Assembly (NCBI GenBank): GCA_905221605.1 | Contig: CAJNDS010002257.1 | Span: forward strand, 405,422 to 469,421 | Length of the DNA: 64,000 nt | Reading direction: 5' to 3' | Origin: Symbiodinium natans | Taxonomy: Eukaryota; Sar; Dinophyceae; Suessiales; Symbiodiniaceae | In this document: positions 22,413-30,890 of the stretch, in pieces | Layout: every line of letters starts with the position of its first letter | Position numbering within the stretch: position 1 is the stretch's first letter | Position numbers and translations under genes: made by a program | The notes under the pieces: generated by a model | What the model was told of the DNA's origin: nothing | What the model saw: only the letters and a program-made list of their open reading frames with translations | Database searches by the model: none

Positions 22413-23722
22413 CTACAGCTCGGCCCTTGAGCTTTCCTTTGTACTTGGGCTTTTTTTGGGCTTGCCACCCTTTCCTTTGTCTGTCTTCCCTTTGCCTTTG
22501 CCCTTTCCTTTAGGGCTCTTCTCTCGATTCTTGGAACCAGAAGGCTTTCCACCTTTCGGTTCATCCTTCTTCTTCCCCTTTCCAGGGCTCTTGTCCGGGC
22601 ACTGCCAACTCATATGGCCCGATTTGGCACAGTTCCAGCAGAGGCCACGCTCCCCAACTGCATTCAGCGAACCAGCATCACACAATCGGGTCTGCTCCTC
22701 GTAGAACCGGATGCTTTCAACCAGTTCATCCCAGCTCCCAGACTTCCCATGCAGGACAACGTAATGCCTACACTCTGGGCCGACAGATTGAAGAAGGGTT
22801 GACCGATCAGATGCTCCAAGCCGCAGTTCAGGGAACCGACGCAGCTTCTGGTCTACCTTTCCAAGCTCGTCCTCAAGAAAGCGGACGCAGTCAAGCGGTC
22901 GCTTGTACGAACTTGCCTTCGACGTTAGGCGAAGGGCTTCGTCTCTCACAGCGATGGCCTCCACGCGAGAGACAATGCTGAAGGTCTGGTGCATCTGACG
23001 CACTACCTCATAACTTGTGCTTGACGCATCGAAGTGCTTCTCACCAGTTCCATCCCACCTTCGAACTTCTGCAGACTTTGTCGCAGGTAGTAAAACAGCC
23101 TCGCCGAACGCGAAGCAACAGGAACTGCCATGTCAGACTGCTTGATCTCACGGTCATGCGTCATTGCCTGGCGTAACTCATTGACATAGTTGTCGTCTAT
23201 CAATGCCAGCCAGGAAGCAAGCACCTCGCACCACCGATGGTACTCCTCCAGCTGACTCCAGCTCTCTCACACGCCCTTTTCCCATCGAAACACTATCGAT
23301 GAGCGGCAAAGCTGGCAGATACTTCTCCGCACGGTTACTTCCAACATGCAGATTCTGTGATGGAGCCGGTGGAGGAGCAGAAGCCTTTGCAGTGGGACTT
23401 CCAGCAGCTGCTACACTTGAAGCACCCCCAAACGGGTTGCTAACAGCTGCAGACAAGGCTTCCTGCTCACGTCTCCTTCTCTCGTCGGCCTCCATCTTCG
23501 CCACCAGAACTTGAAGTGTCTGTTGCCCTGCATCATCATTTGCTGACTCTGCATCATCTGGACCATCATCTGCTGGAGTTGAGGGTCAAGTCCTACGACC
23601 GTGGCGGGTCCTCCAGCTGAAGCAGACGCTCCAGTTGGTTGTGCTGGCGGATGTTGCCCGTCCTGGGCAGCACCGGGGCCAAACAAAGCTTCGTCGTCTT
23701 CGTCGTCCCCGGGGTCAGCCAT
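22413..23722 (-). pseudogene. gag: Copia-type Gag with CCHC zinc knuckle, frameshifted
   Basis: From a true ATG at 23,722 an acidic N-terminus (MADPGDDEDDEALFGPG) and Gln/Met-rich stretch lead into a Gag-type helical region spread over three frames. A capsid-like segment (WLALIDDNYVNELRQAM, RLFYYLRQSLQKFEGGMELV) lies at 23,224-23,003. The 196-codon frame (23,003-22,413) carries the knuckle CWNCAKSGHMSWQC, a C-x2-C-x4-H-x4-C RNA-binding motif, followed by a Lys/Gly/Pro-rich tail. At least two frameshifts break it. A spliced-leader-like 11-mer lies about 90 bases upstream. The pol that belonged to it is absent; the next sequence on this strand is the DIRS-like fragment. Confidence 0.75.
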
Positions 23723-23811
23723 GGCTTCCTAGTTTCTACGAGCGTGCTACACACGCTCCGCTACCATGTGAAAACACAGCAGCAGCACGCTGAACTCTCT
23801 TTTTCTCACGA

Positions 23812-23822
23812 CTTGAGCCAAA
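23812..23822 (-). other. Possible spliced-leader relic upstream of gag
   Basis: The minus strand reads TTTGGCTCAAG, the last 11 bases of the conserved dinoflagellate spliced leader. It ends 89 bases before the gag ATG, in the position expected for a trans-spliced 5' UTR that was reverse-transcribed back into the genome. Bases further upstream match only loosely. Confidence 0.4.
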
Positions 23823-24149
23823 GTCATAAGCCGGAGGCTTTGTCAGTGAAACTCTTTACACAGGTGAAAACTCTGCTCTGCCACGCGTTCTCCACAACCA
23901 CAAAACAAACTCAAAACGTCAGTGGGAGTTCTCGCCTTCACCTAAAGCAAGCAAAAACGTGCACAGTCACTCCTACAGCTTCAAGACACACATCCCTACA
24001 ACTCAAGCACTTTAAAAGGCTTTCCTACTTGAAAGCCACTCCCGTCGAGCCTCCCAGGCAGAACTACCGAGTTCCCACTACACACACAACTCTGAGCCAG
24101 CATGCAGGACAACAAAGTTAATATCATATTCAGACAGCTTTGACCTCTT

Positions 24150-24545
24150 GTCGGTGTGCCCTGCAACGACTTCGAACAGTTTCTGTGGTGTTCCCTGCCA
24201 CAATTCCAAAAACCTGAACCGTCGTGTCACGATTTTCGAACACCTTGACTGCTGTGTTGGCGCCCTGCCAGTGCCCTGCCACGTTCGACACCTTGAGCTT
24301 TGTGTCGATGCCTTGACCTCGTGTCCGTCTGCTCCAACCACGATTTCAAACATCTTGACCGTGCCCGATTTCGCACAACGGTGTGTCTTGCCACCATTTT
24401 CGAACACTGTTGGTGTGCCCTGTCACAATTTCCAACACCTTAACCATCGCGTCGGTGCCCTGCACGATTTCAGACACCTTGACCGTCGTGTTCGTGAAGC
24501 CCTGCCACGATTTCGAACGCCTTGACATCCGTGTCGGTGAGCCCC
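24150..24545 (+). repeat. 42-bp minisatellite array (block 1)
   Basis: Degenerate tandem units of the type CCCTGCCACGATTTCGAACA followed by CCTTGACCGTCGTGTCGGTG and TG. Several units are shortened. It lies between the gag region and unrecognised DNA. Confidence 0.85.
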
Positions 24546-25127
24546 GTGAAAAACCGAAGGTCCCTCTGGTACCTTTTCCCTTGAAAGCGCGAACCCAAAC
24601 CTATCTCAACCAAGTGCGGACACGCTCTTCTTCACTCGCAGGCCTTGAGCCAAAAGTCACGAAGTGCGCAAACTAAACGAATTTACATGTGAGCTTAAAC
24701 TCAGCTTCAGAACAAAGTTCCTACACACTGCACACTCACTCAAAGTAGCGTGTTGGGCAAAAACATACTCGTATGATTTCGAAATCATCGAGGCAAAAAC
24801 CATCCAGGATGGGATCATAACGATTCCCAATCACTCCGAAGCAAAACAACTCTATACAAGCTGATCCAAAACGTGACAAAACCATCAATGATCAGCCACG
24901 ATCTTCCACCCCCCGCATTTTGCTGAGGGTTCATGTCAAAGATCCAAAGTCCAAGCACAGCTCGGCACTTCAACACTAAGGGGATGCCCTGGCCACATTC
25001 CCTTGGTGCGTACTCGCCACCAAAGCGAAACAAACGACACACCAGCTGATCTCTGACATAAAAACTTAAACTCATGCAAGATCCCACCATGGGGCAGGTT
25101 GTCCTGGGTCCTGTATTGGCTTGGCAC
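24546..25127. other. Unrecognised sequence beside LINE A
   Basis: No domain was recognised. A 12-base match to the spliced-leader 3' end (TTTTGGCTCAAG on the minus strand) lies at 24,644-24,655. Confidence 0.4.
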
Positions 25128-25143
25128 CCAAGAGTTCGTTGTC
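25128..25143. repeat. Target-site duplication, 3' side of LINE A
   Basis: CCAAGAGTTCGTTGTC, 16 bp, identical to 28,114-28,129. The two copies enclose the whole LINE A insertion, as expected of target-primed reverse transcription. Confidence 0.7.
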
Positions 25144-25593
25144 TTGTGTCTTGTGGGTCGCAAACTGTCTCTCAGTCTCGCGCTATGCTACAGTGCTATG
25201 CACCGGCTCCAGAGGAGCAGAGAAAGTACATACCCAGATGGCAACCAGAGCTGGCAGTATGTACAACAAAGACCTACCTATCGACCACTAGCAGCAAGAT
25301 TCAAATGACCAGTCAGGATTGAAAGAAGTGAGGATCGGAAATAGCCTCCTAGTGTGAAATTCAAACACCAGAGAGGCCAACATAGGCCACCAAATCCACA
25401 TCACTATGACGTGACGTCAGCAGCATAACGGATTTCAGCAGACTGCCACTTCACTCGAATAACCTTGGAGGACGCGCACTGAAATTGAAACCATACGCAG
25501 GCATGAAGCAAGCCAAGCTCGGCCAGTTGCATCGCGAACTTTTATCAGGCCCTCTCACCGTGAAAAACATCGATACGCGAATGGATGAAAGAC

Positions 25594-26400
25594 TCATAAA
25601 GCAGATATGGGCTGTCGAAGGTACATCAAAACATAAGCATCTTGCAGTACATCGACGGAGTCCACAGACAATACATGAGCCAGACTTTCATCATCCATGT
25701 AGTGCAATCTTTGCACTGTGCCCAAGCTCTCACCGCTGCGCTCAAGCAATAGTGCACGATAATGGCCTGTAACCGGGGTGGCTCCAACATGCATGACGGC
25801 TGAGACAAGTATGTAGGGCTCCCACTTGACCCTGCACCCCTCAGCAGAACAGCAGATCGGCAACTGGACCTCCAAAGAAAACGGGCATGCGATGACGTCC
25901 TTGTGTGTGCCAGAAGACAAGACTTTAAATCTGTCCCACACAATGCAGACAAGTTGAGCAGAAGGCCATAACGCATGTAGCAGTCTTTGCTGATGCCACT
26001 CCTGCACTGCGTCATCCAAACTGACACGCGGCATCCCATCAGGTAGCCGCGGTTGTAAGCGAAGATACAGTGAGCCCTGATCGCTCCAAGTTTCCCGCGG
26101 GATGAGATGCCGTGCCTGCCAGTGCCCAAATACATTGCATCCATGATCAACCCGTTGCAGTATATGTTCCAGAAATTCGACAGTGTCATGCTGTTGCTGC
26201 GGTGCGTGCCATGCCTGAATCAAAATCTGAAAAGATACATCGCCTGAGAGAGCACCCACAAAGCAGGAGGCGCAAAAACGAGATAACAGACATCCCAAAA
26301 CAGAGGTCGGTACAAACAGATCAGACTGATACCACGATGCCATTGCGAGAGCCTGAATCAGAGCATTGGCATAGCAGTAGTTGAAAGCATTGAAACACAC
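25594..26400 (-). CDS. Ubiquitin-specific protease (C19) domain of LINE A
   Basis: The C-terminal 268 residues of a frame open from 28,143 (no ATG at its start). Residues are counted from VCFNAF. The Cys box is FNAFNYCYANALIQAL with the nucleophile Cys at residue 9. QQQHDTVEFLEHIL near residue 68 is the conserved Q-H-D-x-x-E-F box. MHVGATPVTGHYRALLL near residue 203 is the His box. YMDDESLAHV near 234 supplies the Asp, and the domain ends AYVLMYL. At about 270 residues it is compact for the family, which hydrolyses ubiquitin isopeptide bonds. The domain itself has no stop. It follows the helical domain after a frame change near 26,430. Confidence 0.8.
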   Translation of the reverse strand: MCFNAFNYCYANALIQALAMASWYQSDLFVPTSVLGCLLSRFCASCFVGALSGDVSFQILIQAWHAPQQQHDTVEFLEHILQRVDHGCNVFGHWQARHLIPRETWSDQGSLYLRLQPRLPDGMPRVSLDDAVQEWHQQRLLHALWPSAQLVCIVWDRFKVLSSGTHKDVIACPFSLEVQLPICCSAEGCRVKWEPYILVSAVMHVGATPVTGHYRALLLERSGESLGTVQRLHYMDDESLAHVLSVDSVDVLQDAYVLMYLRQPISAL

Positions 26401-26423
26401 GCACCTGCAAGGAGGAGGACTCG

Positions 26424-27266
26424 TCAACGATGCGCTGTCAACCATTGCTGTAGCTGGTTCATTTGCTGACCGCGCTTCTGCCTCGCACCTCGAAGCCGAG
26501 CTCCGATGAGCTGCAGGGCTGCGCACTCCACCCAGGATCTCAGGTTCTGATGGACCCGGGCTGCACCAGGACGCAGCGACACGTCTATCAAAAAGGGTAG
26601 CACTTCCCCCAGGTGCTCCTCGTTCGGCGGCTTTGTCGCCTGAAAACGTGTGACATGTTCGGGAACAAGAATTGCCTGTTGCGTCTGCTTGACCTGCTGA
26701 ATGAAGGTCTCCATTTTCAGCGGGGTCCGAGTGGGGCAGATCTCCAGGGTTTTCTCGGCGGGGTTCCAGACTTGGTAGACCCACTCCCCCTCTGCAGTCA
26801 GAAGCTTCTGATCTTTGAGGGCCTGAATCTTCTCCGGATTGGTCAAGAGCGCCTCTGCCCTGGCCCCCAGCTCTTGCAACAAGGCCACGAACAGGGTGGT
26901 GCGGAGGCTCATTTTCAACTGAGCAGGATCCTTCAACTTGAGATCTCGCCATTTGGCGATGACTTTGACCATTGTCAAAGCCAGCGACTCCTCTCCTGGG
27001 ACCTTCAGCGCCAAAAAATAGCTTGTGTCTGTTTCCAGACGACCAAGACTGTCGCCCTGTCGCAGAACAAGAGCCACCAATAGCTTTATCAGTGGGAGCA
27101 GGTCGTTGGAAGTAGTCATCGATGAAGCCCCCTTTCCGTCTCCCTTGACCCACTTGTGCTTGCGCCTCGCGGGGGAGCCCGAGTCCAGCTGACGCTTGCC
27201 GAGCTGTTGACTGCTCTCTGCTAAGGCCTGCATGCTCGGCAGGAGTCCGCCTAGCACTGCCATCAT
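26424..27266 (-). CDS. Helical LINE domain upstream of the USP (RQGD domain)
   Basis: A 280-codon frame containing LLVALVLRQGDSLGRLETD and TSYFLALKVPGEESLALTM. A predicted helix-rich stretch follows. It matches the N-terminal half of the LINE B frame (LIRLVLRQGDALRILALNT), so the domain belongs to this LINE lineage, not to the locus. Preceding residues are Gln/Lys-rich (KHKWVKGDGKGAS). It is in a different frame from both the zinc fingers before it and the USP after it, so two frameshifts are implied. Function unknown; a nucleic-acid or protein interaction role is possible. Confidence 0.6.
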   Translation of the reverse strand: MMAVLGGLLPSMQALAESSQQLGKRQLDSGSPARRKHKWVKGDGKGASSMTTSNDLLPLIKLLVALVLRQGDSLGRLETDTSYFLALKVPGEESLALTMVKVIAKWRDLKLKDPAQLKMSLRTTLFVALLQELGARAEALLTNPEKIQALKDQKLLTAEGEWVYQVWNPAEKTLEICPTRTPLKMETFIQQVKQTQQAILVPEHVTRFQATKPPNEEHLGEVLPFLIDVSLRPGAARVHQNLRSWVECAALQLIGARLRGARQKRGQQMNQLQQWLTAHR

Positions 27267-27289
27267 CTCTTGGTTGACCGCCGCCGCTG

Positions 27290-27895
27290 TAGTGAGGCTG
27301 CTGTCCGGCTCCTGCCCAAGAGATATGACAAAGCATCAAGAAGCTCTGAAAAACATACGTGCAATTGCCTGCATGCTGGCGGGCATCAGAGGTTCTGGCC
27401 CCGCAATAGCGACAAGGCGATACTGCTATTTTACGAAGCTGCTTGACTTCAGCCTCGTACTGCGCTGAATAGCGAGCCCAAATGCTGGCGTGAGATTTCT
27501 TGTAATGTTGCCTGATTGCCCTGCCGTCAACCACCCACTGCGTGCAAATCCCACAGGTGTGATGTAGGTCGCATTGCGATGCAAACTGAGCAAGAAACTT
27601 TCGCCAGCCGTGCGCACGCAAGTACTCCATCTTCTCTGCCTGGGCAATGAGTGGCGTAAAGCCATTGGTATCAGATTGCGAGCTTGAAAGCGACTTCCAC
27701 ATCGAGGCCCCTACCCTCAGCGTTTCATCTGCACCAACACTCGTAGCGCCTGATATCTCAGAACCATGTTGACTTGTGCGTCTGAGACCTGGACAACTGT
27801 TATGTTCAATGTGCCTGCGAAGTGAACTCCAAGTGGTGTAGAGGGCTTTGCAGAACCTGCACTGCGGACACCGTTGATTGAATAGGCATCCCATC
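27290..27895 (-). CDS. C-terminal zinc-finger region of LINE A ORF2
   Basis: Cys/His clusters read in order: CPQCRFCKALYTTWSSLRRH, then CGICTQWVVDGRAIRQHYKK, then CRYCGARTSDARQHAGNC followed by YVFQSFLMLC. The spacing is C2H2-like. Similar clusters occur in LINE B (32.4-33.3 kb) and LINE C (49.5-50.1 kb), always after the reverse transcriptase. They probably bind RNA or DNA during insertion. The frame is shared with the USP domain, not with the intervening helical domain. Confidence 0.7.
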
Positions 27896-27899
27896 ATCC

Positions 27900-28113
27900 A
27901 CTTTGCTTTGGGAGGGATGCACTGCTTCAGCATTACCAACAAATTGTGGCTTCTTTGCAGAACATTGATGCTGACGATACAGCTCCAGACGCAATTCGAG
28001 CCGGTCGCGTGCGTTGCGGGCCTCTGCTGCAGCTCGATTTTTGCCTCGAACCTCAAGTCACGTTTCAGTGTCAGGAGTGTGGAATACAATACGCCGACTT
28101 TCACAAACTCAAG
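27900..28113 (+). mobile_element. Inverted 5' segment of LINE A
   Basis: The plus strand encodes DALLQHYQQIVASLQNID and LDFCLEPQVTFQCQECGIQY then ADFHKLK, the finger that would precede CRFCKALYTTW in an intact element. Its 3' end abuts the 16-bp duplication and its 5' end abuts the main body. Confidence 0.65.
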
Positions 28114-28129
28114 CCAAGAGTTCGTTGTC
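28114..28129. repeat. Target-site duplication, 5' side of LINE A
   Basis: Same 16 bp as 25,128-25,143. A third near copy (15 bp) lies at 28,196-28,210, because the original site is itself a small tandem duplication. Each copy there is followed by CGTGACAAACGAA. Confidence 0.65.
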
Positions 28130-28604
28130 CAAACTCGTGACAAACGAACTCACCTTGCATCCTCCTGCACTAGACAGGGCTGTCTTGGAACATCTCCAAG
28201 AGTTCGTTGTGACAAACACGTGACAAACGAATTAATGCAAGTCTCCGGCTCACCCACTCTCAGTACTCGACCTCGACGTGGTCATAGCCTTCAATCTCAC
28301 AAACTTTCCAGGAAAGAACCAAAACTCGCTGGCAAATCGTTTCGCAGCCAACGTAATGGCAGGTTCCAAAAACAAACCAAGACAAGCTGGCAGCAATCAG
28401 ACAAATCTTGGCGAAGTGGGCCATTCATACCCTTCCACGACTCATCATCACCTTGCTGCTTCCACCAAGCAAAAACGCATGCGCTGACTCAGGCTTCTCG
28501 GAAACCAATGGAAAAACGCGGGCCGGCCATTGCTGCTCGGACGCCATGGCGTCCCACAAACGGCTGCGGGGCATCGTCTTCACCCCTTGAGGTCATCAAG
28601 CACC
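28130..28604. other. Unrecognised sequence between LINE A and the 684-codon frame
   Basis: Holds an approximately 82-bp tandem duplication (about 28,114-28,232). No domain was recognised. It may include 3' untranslated sequence of the minus-strand frame that ends at 28,605. Confidence 0.35.
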
Positions 28605-30695
28605 TCAATCCATGTCTGCGCCATCCGCATCATCCTTCTTTTCCTCAACCTTCTCTTCCGCGGCATCTTCCTTCCGCTCACCCATCATCACCTCCTGCGA
28701 TGATCGGCTTTGCTCGGATGCTTTCCTTTCATTCAACATCTTTTCCAGATCCGTGCTGCTCAAATTCGCAAGCACTTGCTCTGCGATTTGCGCAATCATG
28801 GCAGCATCCAGTGCTGGCGAGGCCACTGACACGGGAGACTTTCTCGAATCATCCCTATCCATTCGCGCCTTCTTGTTGCTCTCCGCTTCAGCTTCCGCTG
28901 CCTCGAGTTCAGCGATCCTTTTCCGCTTTCTTTCAGCTTCTTCGAACTCTCGATTCTGCTGAACCACAGCTTTCTTCACCATCTCTCTCCGTGCTTTCTC
29001 CTCAGCTTCAAAGTCACTGATTCCTTCGCTCATGATCTGCCACACCTGCTGCCACACATTCGACGGCATCATCAGATTGAATCTCTCGACGTAATCCGTC
29101 GGGAGATGCCACTTGCATTCGCATTCCCACCTAACCAAGCTCCTGGTCTCGTGCTCGGTAACTTTATTCCCACCGTTGGCCTTGTTTTTCTCTTCATCCT
29201 CAACGATCGGAACTACCGACCCCAACACTGCCTTGTAGTTGCCATAGACATGAAATGCCCAACGCGGCACTGGTCGGTTCTCCTTGGCCAAGGTCGGATC
29301 GTGGATCCTCATCGTGATGCACGACAGCAGCGATATTGCCCGCACCTTATCCAACATCTCCTTGAAGACCAACATGCCACTCTTCGCGTGGTCTTTCCAG
29401 CGGTTGATCCATGGTGGATGCGCAGTGCATTCCATCTCGCTCTTCACGCCCCGTTCCCCACAGAGGATTGGCAGTCCAAACAACATATCCACCAACCTCA
29501 AGATCCCAAGGTCTTGGGTTTCACCCAGAAGGAGCACAGGGGTGCTCCCCTTGGCCTTGAGGTATCGCACGAAACTTATCACACTCAGAGCAAACGTGGC
29601 TTGTGGCACCTCGAGGTAGAGCACACCCGTTGCCATCGCCGTCTCATAGATCAGGGCCTTGCCACCAATCTGTGTCCGGAGATCGAGGATCCCCAACAGC
29701 TTCGAAGGTTTCTGCTTCACCTCGGCAATCGCCTGCACCGGCTTCACCAGCTTCTCATAGCTGTTTTGGTACTTCACCATATCACTTTCTGACAGCTCGG
29801 TGACATACTTCGAAACATTCAGATCTTCGATTGCCGTTCCACGACGACATATCGCCCACCATGCCTCGTTGTACCACGTTGGCGGTTCCAGCGCAGCCAG
29901 GTCTGGGAACAACTCAACCATGCGCTCCAAGGGCTTGGGCATACTCTTGGGTTTCGGGGGCTGCTGGCCAGACCCTTGGGCAACACTCTTCCCCTCACCC
30001 TTTTCACCTTTCTTTCCTGCAGCCCTTCTCTCTTTTTCGCCCTCTCGGAGGTGGAACGCGTGCGACGCGTTCGTTCCCCAAACGGTCACAACCGTTTGGC
30101 ACTTCAAGCACTGGGGCTTTCCTTCACTTGTCCAGCCAAGCCCGGAAGCCCGGTCACTTCTGAAGAGCCATTTGCATGGCTTACACCAAAACGGGGCTTG
30201 CATTTCGGTGCCCTTCACCGTTTTCTCGGCGCTTCCTTCCGTACCCATTCGGTTTGAACCAGAGTTCCTGCAGGTTGACCACAAATCCATACCTCGGGTA
30301 CAACATGGGGGGCTTTCACTTAGATCACTGGGGCTATCAGAAATTTCACTTTCTTTGATGGAATTTTCAAAAACTCCAGCATACTGGGACATCCCGGTCG
30401 TCCTTCCAATGTGGCGTCGCAAACCACAGACCCTCCAGACCTGTTGCACATTCTCGTCAGGGAAAAACCCTAGCGCCCGCTGGTGTTGAGTGAAGGTCAT
30501 CTGACTCAAACACTTTGTCATGACATCAGCCACCATCGCTGAAGTCGGACACCACAACACCTTGAGGGTCTGGGCCTCTTGGATCCTCTCCTGGAGATAG
30601 CTTTTTTTGCTTTGCAGCGCAATGCCATGTCTGGCACCTAGCGAGTCCGAAGCAGACACTGTGGTCCGGCTGCGTGAGAGCAGCGAGCCAAGCTC
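28605..30695 (-). CDS. Copia RNase H tail fused in frame to a large unknown domain
   Basis: An uninterrupted frame of about 696 codons bounded upstream by TAG, with no ATG near its start, so it is the 3' part of a longer frame. The first 60 residues are the end of a copia RNase H (SASDSLGARHGIALQSKK, TSAMVADVMTK). Around residue 150 a zinc-ribbon-like pattern follows (FWCKPCKWLF, then CLKCQTVV). Then comes a Lys/Gly/Glu-rich linker and about 270 residues of globular sequence with hydrophobic stretches (GVLYLEVPQATFALSVISFV). A charged coiled-coil region follows (EEAERKRKRIAELEAAEAEA), then an acidic tail ending DDADGADMD. Beyond the RNase H no family was recognised. Its integrity among broken neighbours suggests a recent or selected copy. 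Confidence 0.7.
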   Translation of the reverse strand, partial: ELGSLLSRSRTTVSASDSLGARHGIALQSKKSYLQERIQEAQTLKVLWCPTSAMVADVMTKCLSQMTFTQHQRALGFFPDENVQQVWRVCGLRRHIGRTTGMSQYAGVFENSIKESEISDSPSDLSESPPCCTRGMDLWSTCRNSGSNRMGTEGSAEKTVKGTEMQAPFWCKPCKWLFRSDRASGLGWTSEGKPQCLKCQTVVTVWGTNASHAFHLREGEKERRAAGKKGEKGEGKSVAQGSGQQPPKPKSMPKPLERMVELFPDLAALEPPTWYNEAWWAICRRGTAIEDLNVSKYVTELSESDMVKYQNSYEKLVKPVQAIAEVKQKPSKLLGILDLRTQIGGKALIYETAMATGVLYLEVPQATFALSVISFVRYLKAKGSTPVLLLGETQDLGILRLVDMLFGLPILCGERGVKSEMECTAHPPWINRWKDHAKSGMLVFKEMLDKVRAISLLSCITMRIHDPTLAKENRPVPRWAFHVYGNYKAVLGSVVPIVEDEEKNKANGGNKVTEHETRSLVRWECECKWHLPTDYVERFNLMMPSNVWQQVWQIMSEGISDFEAEEKARREMVKKAVVQQNREFEEAERKRKRIAELEAAEAEAESNKKARMDRDDSRKSPVSVASPALDAAMIAQIAEQVLANLSSTDLEKMLNERKASEQSRSSQEVMMGERKEDAAEEKVEEKKDDADGADMD

Positions 30696-30890
30696 CTAAC
30701 TACAAAAGACTTGTGGCCCCGGCACGAATGCCCAAGCAGGCCACCACGGAAAACGAGTGAAAAGAAAGGAGTCCGACACCCTTAGCACTGCACTTTCGCT
30801 CGTCAGCGCGCGACAGTGACATGCGCCATGTAAACGGCAAGAGAAAAGGCGTCCCTTTCCAAAAGCCACATGTGCATGCAGGGCCGTAAC
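30696..30890. other. Junction between the copia frame and LINE B
   Basis: Short segment without a recognised domain. It probably contains the 3' end of LINE B and the truncation point of the copia frame. No target duplication was found by eye. Confidence 0.3.

Larger units (their letters stand above)
25144..28113 (-). mobile_element. LINE A: 5'-truncated, 5'-inverted LINE with USP domain
   Basis: A 2,970-bp insertion between identical 16-bp direct repeats. The main body (about 27,895 to 25,144, minus strand) carries the zinc-finger tail of LINE ORF2, a helical domain, a ubiquitin-specific protease domain and about 450 bp of 3' sequence. The 5' end (about 27,900-28,113) is inverted: its plus strand reads the immediately preceding zinc-finger region (DALLQHYQQIVASLQNID, TFQCQECGIQYADFHKLK). 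The arrangement is that of twin-primed LINE insertions. No poly-A tail is seen at the 3' end. Confidence 0.75.

Noticed and set aside
24150-24545. Minisatellite unit as a tRNA-derived element (TTCGAA resembling a B box)
   Set aside because: The unit matches the pol III B-box consensus imperfectly and has no A box at the right spacing.
26440-27290. Middle part of the long minus-strand frame through LINE A as genuine protein
   Set aside because: It is Arg/Gly/Ser/Pro-rich and out of frame with the helical domain shared with LINE B, so it is a shadow between two frameshifts.
27878-29020. 380-codon plus-strand frame
   Set aside because: It runs antisense to the 684-codon copia-associated frame and LINE A. 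Ser/His/Pro-rich shadow composition.
29106-30489. Plus-strand frames of about 230 codons antisense to the copia-associated frame
   Set aside because: No motifs, and the opposite strand has recognisable RNase H and a coiled coil.
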